A stretch of DNA of 64,000 nucleotides from Halomonas binhaiensis (lineage in GTDB: Bacteria > Pseudomonadota > Gammaproteobacteria > Pseudomonadales > Halomonadaceae): NCBI RefSeq assembly GCF_008329985.2, contig NZ_CP038437.2, positions 2,480,001 to 2,544,000 on the forward strand, read 5' to 3'. Under the pieces are notes generated by a model, which saw only the letters and a program-made list of their open reading frames with translations, made no database searches and had not been told where the DNA came from. Each line of letters starts with the position of its first letter. Positions within the stretch are counted from its first letter, which is position 1. Both the position numbers and the translations under genes were made by a program. Below are positions 18,219-26,983 of this stretch, piece by piece.

Positions 18219-18904
18219 ATAACCTGGCACTTATCGCCCTGTGCGGTCTGCCATGCGGAGCCGTGGTCGCGCTTGGTGCTCAATCCTGGATTGGCAAACA
18301 CACTCCCTGCCACACACCCTATTACCGAGTATGGCCATTGAGCATGGTAGGAGCCTGCGGTCTGGCAACAGTCACTGTCATGACCCAAGGAGCTTCCCTG
18401 GAAGCCGCATGGATATACGCAGCGGAACTCATGTTATTGGCACTGGCGATTATTGATTTTTATACCTTGCTGCTGCCGAACCTTCTGACATTACCATTAC
18501 TGGGAGCCGGTCTCGCCTTTCAGTGCACTTTCCATCCAGAAGCACTCCTCTCTGCTATCATCGCGGTCCTCGCGGGCTATGGAGTAACATGGTGTTTCGC
18601 AGCATCGTATCGTTGGCTCAATGGTCATGACGGGCTGGGGATGGGAGACGTCAAGCTGTTTGCTGCATTAGGCGCCTGGGCAGGCTGGCAAAGCCTTCCT
18701 CTCCTCATGACAATGGCTACTATTGGCGGTATATGCTGTGCCCTTCTGGTTCAACTCATGGTACCGCAGTCACGGGGCAAACCTTTTCCCTTTGGCCCCT
18801 GGCTCGCATTGGCCGGATGGCTGGAACTGCTTGCAGGCAATGAGATAATGACCCGCTATCAGGCCGTTATAGTTGAAATGTTTGCGTTTCTTCACAACGC
18901 TTAA
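18209..18904 (+). CDS. Reduced prepilin peptidase (A24 family)
   Basis: A 231-residue polytopic membrane protein of the A24 aspartic prepilin peptidase family. Both catalytic Asp motifs are present: ALAIIDFYTLLLPN (about residue 87) and GLGMGDVKLFAALGAW (about residue 150). It is roughly 60 residues shorter than PilD/GspO, and the N-terminal domain with paired CxxC zinc motifs and the FLNV..RLP methylase region is not recognisable. Cleavage activity may remain while N-methylation is probably lost. In Pseudomonas pilD precedes coaE and yacG, as here, but pilB and pilC are missing upstream. Confidence 0.8.
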   Translation: MEIDNLALIALCGLPCGAVVALGAQSWIGKHTPCHTPYYRVWPLSMVGACGLATVTVMTQGASLEAAWIYAAELMLLALAIIDFYTLLLPNLLTLPLLGAGLAFQCTFHPEALLSAIIAVLAGYGVTWCFAASYRWLNGHDGLGMGDVKLFAALGAWAGWQSLPLLMTMATIGGICCALLVQLMVPQSRGKPFPFGPWLALAGWLELLAGNEIMTRYQAVIVEMFAFLHNA

Positions 18905-18947
18905 TCCAGAGCGCCTCAATAGCAGGCCCCGCAGTGGAACAGCACGC

Positions 18948-19571
18948 ATGATCATAGGAATGACAGGCGGAATCGCCTCGGGGAAATCGACAGTTGCCAG
19001 AGCCTTCGGCCAACTGGGCATTGGCTGGGTGGATGCCGACGATGTTGCTCGAGAAGTCGTCAAGCCAGGAACACCTGCGCTGGCAGACATCGTCGCACGC
19101 TATGGCTCGAACATCCTCAACAGTGACGGCAGCCTCGACAGGGCCGCTCTACGCGCTATCGTTTTCGCAGATCCAGAACAGCGCCGCTGGCTGGAAAGCG
19201 TGACACATCCACGTATTCGTGCACGCATAGTGTCACACTTGCGCGAACTACAACTTCAAGGCAGCCCCTATGTGCTGCTGGTATCACCACTTCTGTTTGA
19301 GTCCGGACAATCGGCACTGGTCGATCGAACCCTCGTTATTGATATTCCTGAAAGACTCCAGATCTCTCGCACTACCGCCCGGGACAATGTCGATGAGGCA
19401 CAGGCCAAGGCCATTCTTGCTGCCCAGATGTCGCGTCAGGAGCGCTTGTCCCGAGCCGATGATGTCATTGTCAATGATGGCGACCTTGCAAGTCTTGAGG
19501 CACAAGTCAGGATGCTCGACCAACGCTATCGCCAATTGGCCAGCGACAACGTTTTGCCCAATCGCCGGTGA
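18948..19571 (+). CDS. coaE: Dephospho-CoA kinase
   Basis: Last step of coenzyme A synthesis, 207 residues. The N-terminal P-loop MIIGMTGGIASGKSTVA fixes the start at ATG 18948; the frame extends upstream to 18873 without homology. DADDVAREVVKPGTPAL, VTHPRIRARI and VSPLLFESG are family motifs. It sits between the prepilin peptidase and yacG, the order seen in Pseudomonas pil loci. Confidence 0.95.
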   Translation: MIIGMTGGIASGKSTVARAFGQLGIGWVDADDVAREVVKPGTPALADIVARYGSNILNSDGSLDRAALRAIVFADPEQRRWLESVTHPRIRARIVSHLRELQLQGSPYVLLVSPLLFESGQSALVDRTLVIDIPERLQISRTTARDNVDEAQAKAILAAQMSRQERLSRADDVIVNDGDLASLEAQVRMLDQRYRQLASDNVLPNRR

Positions 19572-19705
19572 TGGGTCATCCTAATAGGCAAGCCCTCCAG
19601 TATTGGCAATGCAAGCACCGATCGTCTGGTACTGAACACCCGGTGTCGAGCAAGCAAACTGGGCACACCTCCATATCAGCAACCTGGCAAAGGAAAAAAC
19701 CTCTG

Positions 19706-19942
19706 ATGAGTCATGAGAGCGGAAAGCGCCCCTTGGAAGTCGCCTGCCCGCAATGCAAGAAACGCGTCGCCTGGAGCCAGGACAATCCCTACCGCCCCTT
19801 CTGCAGCAAACGCTGTCGCTTACTAGACCTTGGAGCCTGGGCAGATGGCACACACCGCATTGCCGGAGAACCAGCGATGGATGAAACCAGCATAGATGAA
19901 TGGGTAGCGCAAGCAGAGCGGGACCAACATCTCAATGACTGA
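19706..19942 (+). CDS. yacG: DNA gyrase inhibitor / zinc protein YacG
   Basis: A 78-residue zinc-ribbon protein that in E. coli binds GyrB and inhibits gyrase. The four zinc cysteines are in VACPQCKKRVAW and PFCSKRCRLLDLG. The ATG at 19706 is preferred over an upstream extension; AAGGA lies about 11 bases before it. It overlaps the following gene by eight bases. The acidic C-terminus is typical. Confidence 0.93.
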   Translation: MSHESGKRPLEVACPQCKKRVAWSQDNPYRPFCSKRCRLLDLGAWADGTHRIAGEPAMDETSIDEWVAQAERDQHLND

Positions 19943-20831
19943 AGACGCCATGAGCGCTCATATTGCCACACCGGCGTATCGCCTCCTGGCGGAGTTGGAA
20001 CGCCACTTCGATCATATCGTTGAAGGTGTGGAGGAAATGGTCGACGCATGGCAAGCCTCGGGGCTGCCTGCCTGGTCTTTTGATCAGCCACAGGGCGTCG
20101 ATGCCAAATGGCTCAAGCATGTCTTGAGTGACGTCTGGTATGAAGATGGCCAGGATGGTCGTGCGACCCGCAGCCATATCGGCCTGGTCGCAGTAAATGA
20201 AGCCACCTTGAAGAAGGCCTGCGCAGTCAATACAGCCAAGGCAGATTTTGCCAAGGTACTAGCTGATATTCGCAAGGAAGCACCGACTCTTGTTCCCGAA
20301 ATCAAGGCGGTGATTCCCTTTCGCCACCCCGAACTTCACACTCACCTCAAGGGTACCGGCTTGGCACGCCTGCATCTCAAGCAGTGCTGGCGTGCACTGC
20401 CTATCGCCGAAGCTCCCGTGGCGAAAGTCCGTCTAGCCTGGTACAGCAGTGGCCGCTCCATTACACGCCTGAGTGTGGCAGAAGCTGAACGTCGCTTGAT
20501 GGCACTGGACAATGCAGCCGACCACATTCGCATTCAATTGAAACGCTTGGCAGGCATTCCGTCACAAGAGCCCTTGGCGCAAGTACAGCGCCAGGCGCCA
20601 CTCATGCGGGCCAATCTGTTTTTTGCCGAGCCCTTGGCCAATGGCAAGACCCGGCGTGCGCTCAATGTGGCGCTACCTCTGCTCGTCCCCTGTCCTTCGG
20701 GAAAACTGCCTGACCACAATATCCCTCCTTCATCCCCTCCAGTGGAACGAAAAAGGGCTCGGCGCAGCGATGAGCGCCTGGAAGACGAAATGTTTCTACC
20801 AAGCCTGCGAGTCTATCGCTATCGTCAGTGA
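19935..20831 (+). CDS. Tus-like replication terminus-binding protein
   Basis: A 298-residue protein that resembles E. coli Tus, the Ter-bound fork-arrest protein. From memory of Tus, residues 130-140 here (R-H-P-E-L-H-T-H-L-K-G) line up with the Tus segment around His144 (R-F-E-W-V-H-R-H-L-P-G), keeping the His and Gly of the pocket that locks the flipped cytosine. RAL...VAKVRLAWYSSGRSITRL...AERRL aligns with the following Tus segment (RTL...ATLRFGWANKHIIKNL...LAQL), and the C-terminal LPSLRVYRY with PRLHLY. Overall identity is low. It overlaps yacG by eight bases. No Ter core (GTTGTAAC) was seen just upstream. Confidence 0.6.
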   Translation: MTEDAMSAHIATPAYRLLAELERHFDHIVEGVEEMVDAWQASGLPAWSFDQPQGVDAKWLKHVLSDVWYEDGQDGRATRSHIGLVAVNEATLKKACAVNTAKADFAKVLADIRKEAPTLVPEIKAVIPFRHPELHTHLKGTGLARLHLKQCWRALPIAEAPVAKVRLAWYSSGRSITRLSVAEAERRLMALDNAADHIRIQLKRLAGIPSQEPLAQVQRQAPLMRANLFFAEPLANGKTRRALNVALPLLVPCPSGKLPDHNIPPSSPPVERKRARRSDERLEDEMFLPSLRVYRYRQ

Positions 20832-20847
20832 CATCCCCTGAGATGTA

Positions 20848-21156
20848 TCAGGCAACACGTCCCTGACTTTTCAATGTCTCAAGCAAACGCGCAACGTCTT
20901 TAGGCTGCAGCGAATATTCTTGCATCAGAGTGCGCAAACGCTCCTCGAAGCGGCGATTGGCCTCTTCTTCCACACGCTGCGTTTCTTCTGCTTCCAGGTC
21001 TGCCAGCGAACGCACGGGGGGACCGGTCGGAATCTTGGCAGCTTGAGAAGGGTTATCTAGACCACGCAGCGCTTCCGCAAAGGCATCGTCCAGTTCACGG
21101 AACCGACGCAGTTTTTCACGCTCATCCATAGGCTTCTGAAAGCTCTGTGATTTCAT
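20848..21156 (-). CDS. Small protein with MvaT-like oligomerisation segment
   Basis: A 102-residue protein, unnamed. Its C-terminal third (F70-E-E-R-L-R-T-L-M-Q-E-Y, D87-V, L91-L) matches the N-terminal oligomerisation helix of the neighbouring MvaT (F37-K-D-K-L-E-S-L-M-S-E-F, D54-V, L58-L) with identical spacing, but the YKNP...GGNHKTLKAW DNA-binding domain is missing. Residues 50-85 are strongly helical and charged (coiled-coil-like). It lies 630 bp downstream of the mvaT start on the same strand, behind mvaT's terminator, with its own palindrome upstream. A modulator of MvaT through hetero-oligomers is inferred. Confidence 0.7.
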   Translation of the reverse strand: MKSQSFQKPMDEREKLRRFRELDDAFAEALRGLDNPSQAAKIPTGPPVRSLADLEAEETQRVEEEANRRFEERLRTLMQEYSLQPKDVARLLETLKSQGRVA

Positions 21157-21172
21157 TTGTTACTTGCCGTTA

Positions 21173-21184
21173 ACGACATGTCGT
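21173..21184. promoter_or_regulatory. 12-bp perfect palindrome upstream of the small MvaT-like gene
   Basis: ACGACATGTCGT, 17 bp before the ATG at 21156, next to a TTGACG that could be a -35 element for leftward transcription. It may be an operator for this gene. The regulator is unknown. Confidence 0.4.
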
Positions 21185-21355
21185 CAATTGGGAACATATT
21201 AATGTCCAAAAGAGCATGCCTGAAAAAATAGCCGAAGTGCCGTATCAGCATTACAAGCCATATGCAGCCTGATTATTTATACGCTAGAAATGCCCTAGAG
21301 AGGCACGTCGCTCGCAGATGATACGAGTTGTGCAGGGATCTGACAGGGGCAAATC

Positions 21356-21382
21356 AAAATGGCCGCGGGGCGCGGCCATTTT
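21356..21382 (-). terminator. mvaT: mvaT rho-independent terminator
   Basis: Perfect 12-bp arms AAAATGGCCGCG/CGCGGCCATTTT with a three-base loop, followed on the minus strand by a T-rich tract, 27 bp after the mvaT stop codon. It separates mvaT from the small gene downstream. Confidence 0.88.
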
Positions 21383-21408
21383 ACCACTTCCTGGAGACCA
21401 GGTGCGAA

Positions 21409-21786
21409 TTACTCTTCTACACGCACCAGCCAGGACTCTACGGTATCAGCACCGTGCTCTTCCTTCCAGGCTTTCAGGGTCTTGTGGTTACCACCACGGG
21501 TTTCCACGACCTCACCGCTGTTCGGGTTCTTGTAGATTTTCAGCTTGCGCTTACGACGGCCATCAGAGGCAGGCGCGGCTTTGCCAGATGTAGAACGGGA
21601 CGATGGATCAAGCAGCGCAATGACATCAGCAGTGCTTTTGCCAAATTCACTCATCAAAGACTCAAGCTTATCCTTGAACTCAAGCTCGGCCTTCAGGCGA
21701 TCATCATTCTGCAGTTTCTCGAGGCGCGTTCTGAGCTGCTCGAGCTGCTGCTCCATCTGCATGTAATCATTCAGAAGTGACGACAT
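21409..21786 (-). CDS. mvaT: MvaT/MvaU-type H-NS family silencer
   Basis: A 125-residue nucleoid protein. The N-terminal coiled coil (ELEFKDKLESLMSEF, STADVIALLD) and the C-terminal YKNPNSGEVVETRGGNHKTLKAWKEEHGADTVESW block match Pseudomonas MvaT, which binds AT-rich DNA in the minor groove and silences acquired genes. The ATG at 21786 gives the MvaT-like N-terminus MSSLLNDYM; a TTG at 21795 is also in frame. It is monocistronic, with its own promoter and terminator. The AT-rich upstream region suggests autorepression. Confidence 0.92.
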   Translation of the reverse strand: MSSLLNDYMQMEQQLEQLRTRLEKLQNDDRLKAELEFKDKLESLMSEFGKSTADVIALLDPSSRSTSGKAAPASDGRRKRKLKIYKNPNSGEVVETRGGNHKTLKAWKEEHGADTVESWLVRVEE

Positions 21787-21824
21787 ATTACTCAACCTTA
21801 GAATTTATTCAGGAATGCACAAGT

Positions 21825-21853
21825 ATTATTGCCTCTAACGTTAATATTGGCAA
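21825..21853 (-). promoter_or_regulatory. mvaT: Candidate mvaT promoter
   Basis: On the minus strand TTGCCA (21848-21853) and AATAAT (21825-21830) are 17 bp apart, about 38 bp before the ATG. The match to a sigma-70 promoter is good. Confidence 0.55.
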
Positions 21854-21996
21854 CCTCATACATCCAGACAATCTCAACCAACAATAACCATTGTTAGTTT
21901 TTCGGCAACTGTATGACTATGCGGAGAAGTATTTGTTCCTTGAAGCGTTCAGATATGTGCCAGGACTATATGACATGAACAAATTGATAACATACA

Positions 21997-22026
21997 AAAA
22001 CGCCGCTCCAAGAGGAGCGGCGTTTT
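21997..22026. terminator. rpsA: rpsA terminator
   Basis: Perfect 13-bp arms AAAACGCCGCTCC/GGAGCGGCGTTTT with an AAGA loop, 78 bp after the rpsA stop. A-run before and T-run after make it work in both directions; it ends the gyrA-to-rpsA block. Confidence 0.92.
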
Positions 22027-22104
22027 AATCTTCAGGCAGAACTACGAATCGAAGAATGCTATTTACATTTCCAACCCATACCTTCTACCTCAGAGAGCCA
22101 AGAC

Positions 22105-23781
22105 TTAGTCCTGACCCATCTGCTGCTTGATCAGGTCACCGATGGTGGTCGGACCACCAACTTCGACTTCCTGCTCACGCAGTTTGCTCATGCTGCGGCG
22201 AGTATCGTCCTGATCCTTGGCCTTGACAGACAAGGTGATCTGGCGATTCTTGCGATCGACGCCAACAATGCGAGCTTCAACGCTATCGCCTTCGTTCAGC
22301 ACGTTACGGGCATCTTCAACGCGATCAGCGCTGATTTCAGAAGCCTTCAGCACTGCGATGACGTCAGTCGCCAGCTCAACGTGAGCTTCCTTGGCATCAA
22401 CTTCGACAACACGGCCAGTCACGATGGCGCCTTTGTCATTTACAGCCAGGAACTCAGCGACCGGGTCGCTGTCGAGCTGTTTGATACCCAGGGAGATGCG
22501 CTCACGCTCCGGATCGATGGACAGAATGACGGCCTCAGCTTCGTCGCCCTTCTTGAAGGAACGCACAGCCTCTTCGCCAGTCTCGGTCCAGGAGATGTCG
22601 GACAGATGAACCAGACCATCGATGCCACCGTCCAGGCCGATGAAGATACCAAAGTCGGTAATGGACTTGATGGTACCAGCAACGCGATCGCCCTTGTTGA
22701 ACTGGCCGTTGAAGGTTTCCCACGGGTTAGCGGTGCACTGCTTGATACCCAGGGAGATACGACGACGCTCTTCGTCGATATCCAGAACCATGACGTCCAC
22801 ATCGTCGCCAACCTGGACAACCTTGGACGGATGGATGTTCTTGTTGGTCCAGTCCATTTCAGAGACGTGAACCAGACCCTCGACACCCTCTTCCAGCTCG
22901 GCAAAGCAGCCGTAGTCGGTGAGGTTGGTGACACGAGCGTGCACCTTGGTGCCTTCCGGGTAACGATCCTTGATGTTGACCCACGGATCTTCGCCCAGCT
23001 GCTTCAGACCCAGAGAAACGCGGTTGCGCTCACGGTCGAACTTCAGCACCTTGACGTTGATCTCATCGCCAACGGCAACGATCTCGCTCGGATGCTTGAT
23101 ACGCTTCCAGGCCATGTCGGTGATGTGCAGCAGGCCATCGACACCGCCCAGATCAACGAAGGCACCGTAGTCAGTCAGGTTCTTGACGATACCGGTGATC
23201 TGCTGACCTTCCTGCAGAGTTGCCAGCAGCGCTTCACGCTCGGCACTGTTCTCGGCTTCGAGAACCGCACGACGGGAAACTACGACGTTGTTGCGCTTCG
23301 GATCAAGCTTGATGACCTTGAAGTCCAGCTCTTTGTTCTCCAGGTGCGCAGTATCGCGAACCGGACGAACGTCGACCAGGGAACCCGGCAGGAAGGCACG
23401 GATGGAGTCGACATCAACAGTGAAGCCGCCCTTGACCTTGCCGTTGATCACGCCCTTGACGATCTCTTCTTTCTCGAAGGCAGCTTCCAGCACCTTCCAC
23501 GCTTCGGCACGCTTGGCCTTCTCGCGAGACAGGCGGGTTTCACCAAAGCCGTCTTCCACAGCTTCGAGCGCAACATGCACTTCGTCGCCGACGGCAATAG
23601 TCAGCTCACCACTGTCGTCACGGAATTGCGCAGCAGGGATCTGACCTTCGGACTTCAGGCCGGCATTGACGGTAACCCAGTCACCTTCAATATCGACAAC
23701 AGTAGCCGCGACGATGGCGCCCGGCTCCATGTTGATGTCCTGGAGAGATTGTTCAAACAGTTCAGCAAAGCTTTCGCTCAT
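22105..23781 (-). CDS. rpsA: 30S ribosomal protein S1
   Basis: A 558-residue protein of six S1 (OB-fold) RNA-binding repeats, which brings structured mRNAs to the 30S subunit. [14 protein letters not shown] is the standard N-terminus. Repeats are marked by [47 protein letters not shown] and [24 protein letters not shown]. The 180-bp leader (23782-23961) is where S1 autoregulation would act. A 498-codon antisense frame over it is only a shadow. Confidence 0.98.
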   Translation of the reverse strand: MSESFAELFEQSLQDINMEPGAIVAATVVDIEGDWVTVNAGLKSEGQIPAAQFRDDSGELTIAVGDEVHVALEAVEDGFGETRLSREKAKRAEAWKVLEAAFEKEEIVKGVINGKVKGGFTVDVDSIRAFLPGSLVDVRPVRDTAHLENKELDFKVIKLDPKRNNVVVSRRAVLEAENSAEREALLATLQEGQQITGIVKNLTDYGAFVDLGGVDGLLHITDMAWKRIKHPSEIVAVGDEINVKVLKFDRERNRVSLGLKQLGEDPWVNIKDRYPEGTKVHARVTNLTDYGCFAELEEGVEGLVHVSEMDWTNKNIHPSKVVQVGDDVDVMVLDIDEERRRISLGIKQCTANPWETFNGQFNKGDRVAGTIKSITDFGIFIGLDGGIDGLVHLSDISWTETGEEAVRSFKKGDEAEAVILSIDPERERISLGIKQLDSDPVAEFLAVNDKGAIVTGRVVEVDAKEAHVELATDVIAVLKASEISADRVEDARNVLNEGDSVEARIVGVDRKNRQITLSVKAKDQDDTRRSMSKLREQEVEVGGPTTIGDLIKQQMGQD

Positions 23782-23961
23782 GATGTTCCTACGAGATCAA
23801 CGTTGAGTGCGGCAGGGCCGCTTCTCCGCACCACCAGCGAGTGCGGGCCATTTTCCGATAACCCCCGGGGACGTTGACGCTGGTTGGACCTGACCGAGCT
23901 TTCCGACTATCCAAGGACTCGGGCACGCCGTGACATCTGACCGGGGACTCCGCAAGGGTTG

Positions 23962-24660
23962 TCAGGTGCTCGAGACCAGCCCTTTTTGGGCCAGCAATTC
24001 CTCAAGCTGATCAACCACTTCCGGTATGCTCAGGCTAGTGGTATCCAGCTCGATGGCATCATCAGCTGCTACCAATGGAGCCACGCTGCGTTGTGTATCA
24101 CGCGCATCGCGGGCCTGAATCTCTCTTAAAAGACTCGATAGACTAGCATCCACGCCGGCTTCTCGCAACTGGAGATAGCGGCGACGGGCCCTTTCCTCGG
24201 CACTGGCTGTCAGGAAGATTTTCAGCGTAGCATCGGTGAACACAACAGTCCCCATATCACGCCCATCCGCCACCAGCCCTGGAGAGAGGCGGAAGTCGCG
24301 CTGGCGTTGCAGCAGCGCTGTACGCACTGCCGGCAGAGCAGCAACTCGAGAAGCGCAGTCACCCACCTTTTCCGTGCGAATTTCCTGGCCGACCTCATCC
24401 CCTTCAAGCAATACCGCGGTCACTGCTCCTGCCACCCGAAATTCCACATCCAGCCCAGTAGCGAGCTGTGCCAGCATCGCCTCATCGTCCAGGGCAACGT
24501 TCTTGCGCAGCGCAGCGAGTGCAGTAAGGCGATATAGACAGCCGCTATCCAGCAGATGCCAGCCAAGACGCTCGGCGATCAAGCGGCTGATGGTGCCCTT
24601 GCCGGCCCCGCCCGGGCCATCAATGGTCAGCACTGGAATGGAGGATCGGGAATCAGTCAT
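23962..24660 (-). CDS. cmk: Cytidylate kinase
   Basis: Phosphorylates CMP and dCMP with ATP, 232 residues. The P-loop [19 protein letters not shown], the LDSGCLYR motif and [13 protein letters not shown], plus the lid [11 protein letters not shown], are all present. It overlaps the end of the tyrA-aroA fusion by eight bases and precedes rpsA, the usual order. Confidence 0.96.
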   Translation of the reverse strand: MTDSRSSIPVLTIDGPGGAGKGTISRLIAERLGWHLLDSGCLYRLTALAALRKNVALDDEAMLAQLATGLDVEFRVAGAVTAVLLEGDEVGQEIRTEKVGDCASRVAALPAVRTALLQRQRDFRLSPGLVADGRDMGTVVFTDATLKIFLTASAEERARRRYLQLREAGVDASLSSLLREIQARDARDTQRSVAPLVAADDAIELDTTSLSIPEVVDQLEELLAQKGLVSST

Positions 24661-26983
24661 AGCGGACCTCTTCGAGGCTCAACCCTACTTTCTGGGTTAA
24701 TTCGACAAAGGTCGGGAACGACGTCGCCACGTTGGCACAGTCATCGATCTCTATCGGAGCGCTGGCCCGCAGACCGGCAATCGTAAAGGCCATGGCAATG
24801 CGATGATCTTCATGACTGTCGACACGGCCGCCGCCATAGTTGGCACCCTCGCCTCCCTTGCCGACAATATCGATGCCATCATCATAAAGCGTATTATCGA
24901 TACCAATGATCGTCATGCCATCAGCCATCGACTGCAGGCGGTCGGACTCCTTGACACGCAACTCTTCAGCTCCGCGCAAACGGGTAGTTCCCTGTGCATT
25001 GGCAGCCGCAATAAATAGTGCCGGAAACTCATCAATCGCCAGGGGCACCTGGTCCTGCGGAATATCGATACCTTTAAGCGGCGCATAGCGGATATGTAGA
25101 TCTGCCACTGGCTCCCCACCGACTTCACGCAGGTTCTCCAATTGCAGATCGGCCCCCATGGCCTTGAGAATATTGATCACGCCAATACGCGTTGGGTTGA
25201 TCCCCACATGCTCGAGCAGAAGATCGGATCCCGGAGTAATGGCCGCAGCAACCAGGAAAAAGGTCGCCGAAGAAATATCGGAAGGCACATCGATAGGCGC
25301 CGCAACCAATTTACCGCCACCCCGCAACCAGCACGTGTCGCCTTCCCGCTCGACGGGATAGCCGAAACCATTCAGCATGCGCTCGGTATGATCACGGGTA
25401 GGAGCAGGCTCACGGACCCGGGTTTCTCCATCCGCATACATGCCGGCCAGCAACAGGCAAGACTTCACCTGGGCACTGGCCATGGGCATATCGTATGTAA
25501 TGCCATTGAGGCGCTGCTCTCCTTTGATCTTGAGCGGAGGACGCCCGCCTTCACTGGTCTCGATGACAGCTCCCATCAGACGCAGAGGATCAGCCACACG
25601 CCCCATCGGGCGACGAGTGAGGGAAGTATCTCCCGTCAGTTCAGTGTCGAATTCCTGCCCCGCCAGAAGTCCGGCAAACAACCGCATCGCCGTACCAGCA
25701 TTGCCTACGTAAAGTGGGCCCGCTGGCTTCTTCAGCCCGCGCATGCCAACGCCATGAATCGTCACTCGCCCCTGGTGCGGGCCTTCAATGGCCACACCCA
25801 TCTCACGAAAGGCCTGCAGTGTGGCCAGACTGTCTTCGCCCTCAAGGAAACCGGAAACTTCCGTCACCCCTTCACTAAGAGCACCGAGCATGATCGAGCG
25901 ATGGGAAATGGACTTGTCTCCCGGTACACGAATACGGCCGGTCACACTACCGCCAGGAGCGACCCGGTAACGCAGCTTGGCTGTTTCTTGCATTTGGTAT
26001 TCCGCCTGATAACTGGTCTGATTGAGCAAGGATTCGAAATAGTGCCGTGCATGGCGAGCCCGGTCGAAAGTAGCGAGCATGCCATCGCTGTCGCCCTGTA
26101 TCACGGCCTCGCGTAATACTGCCAGGCCGTTCTCGAAGTCATCTAGAGCATCAAGTACCGCATCACGATTGGCCTGAAAGATATCGCGCCACATGACCGG
26201 GTCGCTGCCAGCAATTCGGGTAAAGTCGCGAAACCCTCCTGCGGCATAGCGGAAGATTTCCAGACGTTCGTCCTGGCGCGCCAGAGTATCCACCAGAGAA
26301 AAGGCCAGCAGATGCGGCAGATGACTGGTGCGGGCCAGAACCTGGTCGTGGCGTTCCACTCCCATGTACAGCACCTCGGCACCGGTCATGCGCCACATGG
26401 TCTCGACCAGCCTTTGTGCCTTTTCGTCCGTATCCTGTTCCGGAGTCAGAATGACCTTGTGATCACGGTACAAATCAGGATTGGATGCTGCCACACCACT
26501 TTTCTCGGAGCCGGCAATGGGATGGCCCAGCACTAGACGCTCCGGCAACTCACCGAATGCCTCAATGGCGGCTTCACGAATGGTCGCCTTGGTACTGCCC
26601 ACATCAGTGATGACCACATCCGGCGCCATACGCGACAGATAACCCGCCAACGCTTTCATCACTGAAGACATGGCCAACACCGGCACTGCCAGCACCACGA
26701 GCGTGGCGGCGTCCAGCACATCCCCCATGCACGTGGAGCCATTGTCGATCAGCCCCATGTCCATGCCACGACGAATTTCACCAGCATCGGGATCGCAAGC
26801 AAGGATGACGCAATCATCACCCTGCTGCCCCACTTTCGCCTGCCGCAGAGCGGCAGCGAGAGAGCCACCGATCAGGCCCAGGCCAACGATCACAATACGC
26901 GACGATTGCGGCAGCCGAGATGTCGGTGGCAACTGGAGAGACGAAGATTCCTGTACCGCCTGTTGACGCTTCCCCACCCTCAC
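24653..26983 (-). CDS. Fused prephenate dehydrogenase / EPSP synthase
   Basis: A 776-residue bifunctional enzyme of aromatic amino-acid synthesis. Residues 1-325 are a TyrA-type dehydrogenase (Rossmann motif [29 protein letters not shown] with the catalytic His). Residues from about 345 are AroA ([54 protein letters not shown]), which condenses shikimate-3-phosphate with PEP; glyphosate acts at this site. The fusion is typical of Pseudomonas and Halomonas relatives. The GTG start overlaps the pheA stop (GTGA). The hisC gene found between pheA and tyrA in Pseudomonas is missing here. Confidence 0.96.
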   Translation of the reverse strand: MRVGKRQQAVQESSSLQLPPTSRLPQSSRIVIVGLGLIGGSLAAALRQAKVGQQGDDCVILACDPDAGEIRRGMDMGLIDNGSTCMGDVLDAATLVVLAVPVLAMSSVMKALAGYLSRMAPDVVITDVGSTKATIREAAIEAFGELPERLVLGHPIAGSEKSGVAASNPDLYRDHKVILTPEQDTDEKAQRLVETMWRMTGAEVLYMGVERHDQVLARTSHLPHLLAFSLVDTLARQDERLEIFRYAAGGFRDFTRIAGSDPVMWRDIFQANRDAVLDALDDFENGLAVLREAVIQGDSDGMLATFDRARHARHYFESLLNQTSYQAEYQMQETAKLRYRVAPGGSVTGRIRVPGDKSISHRSIMLGALSEGVTEVSGFLEGEDSLATLQAFREMGVAIEGPHQGRVTIHGVGMRGLKKPAGPLYVGNAGTAMRLFAGLLAGQEFDTELTGDTSLTRRPMGRVADPLRLMGAVIETSEGGRPPLKIKGEQRLNGITYDMPMASAQVKSCLLLAGMYADGETRVREPAPTRDHTERMLNGFGYPVEREGDTCWLRGGGKLVAAPIDVPSDISSATFFLVAAAITPGSDLLLEHVGINPTRIGVINILKAMGADLQLENLREVGGEPVADLHIRYAPLKGIDIPQDQVPLAIDEFPALFIAAANAQGTTRLRGAEELRVKESDRLQSMADGMTIIGIDNTLYDDGIDIVGKGGEGANYGGGRVDSHEDHRIAMAFTIAGLRASAPIEIDDCANVATSFPTFVELTQKVGLSLEEVRYD

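Larger units (their letters stand above)
21787..22104. promoter_or_regulatory. mvaT upstream region
   Basis: A 318-bp AT-rich gap between mvaT and rpsA. It holds the mvaT promoter (21825-21853), an inverted repeat AACAAT-AACC-ATTGTT (21880-21895) and the rpsA-side terminator (21997-22026). No gene is seen; ihfB, common after rpsA in related genomes, is absent. High AT content fits binding by MvaT itself. Confidence 0.6.

Noticed and set aside
22381..23877. A 498-codon open frame antisense to rpsA
   Set aside because: It mirrors the codon bias of rpsA, has no ribosome site or family features, and S1 is certain on the other strand.
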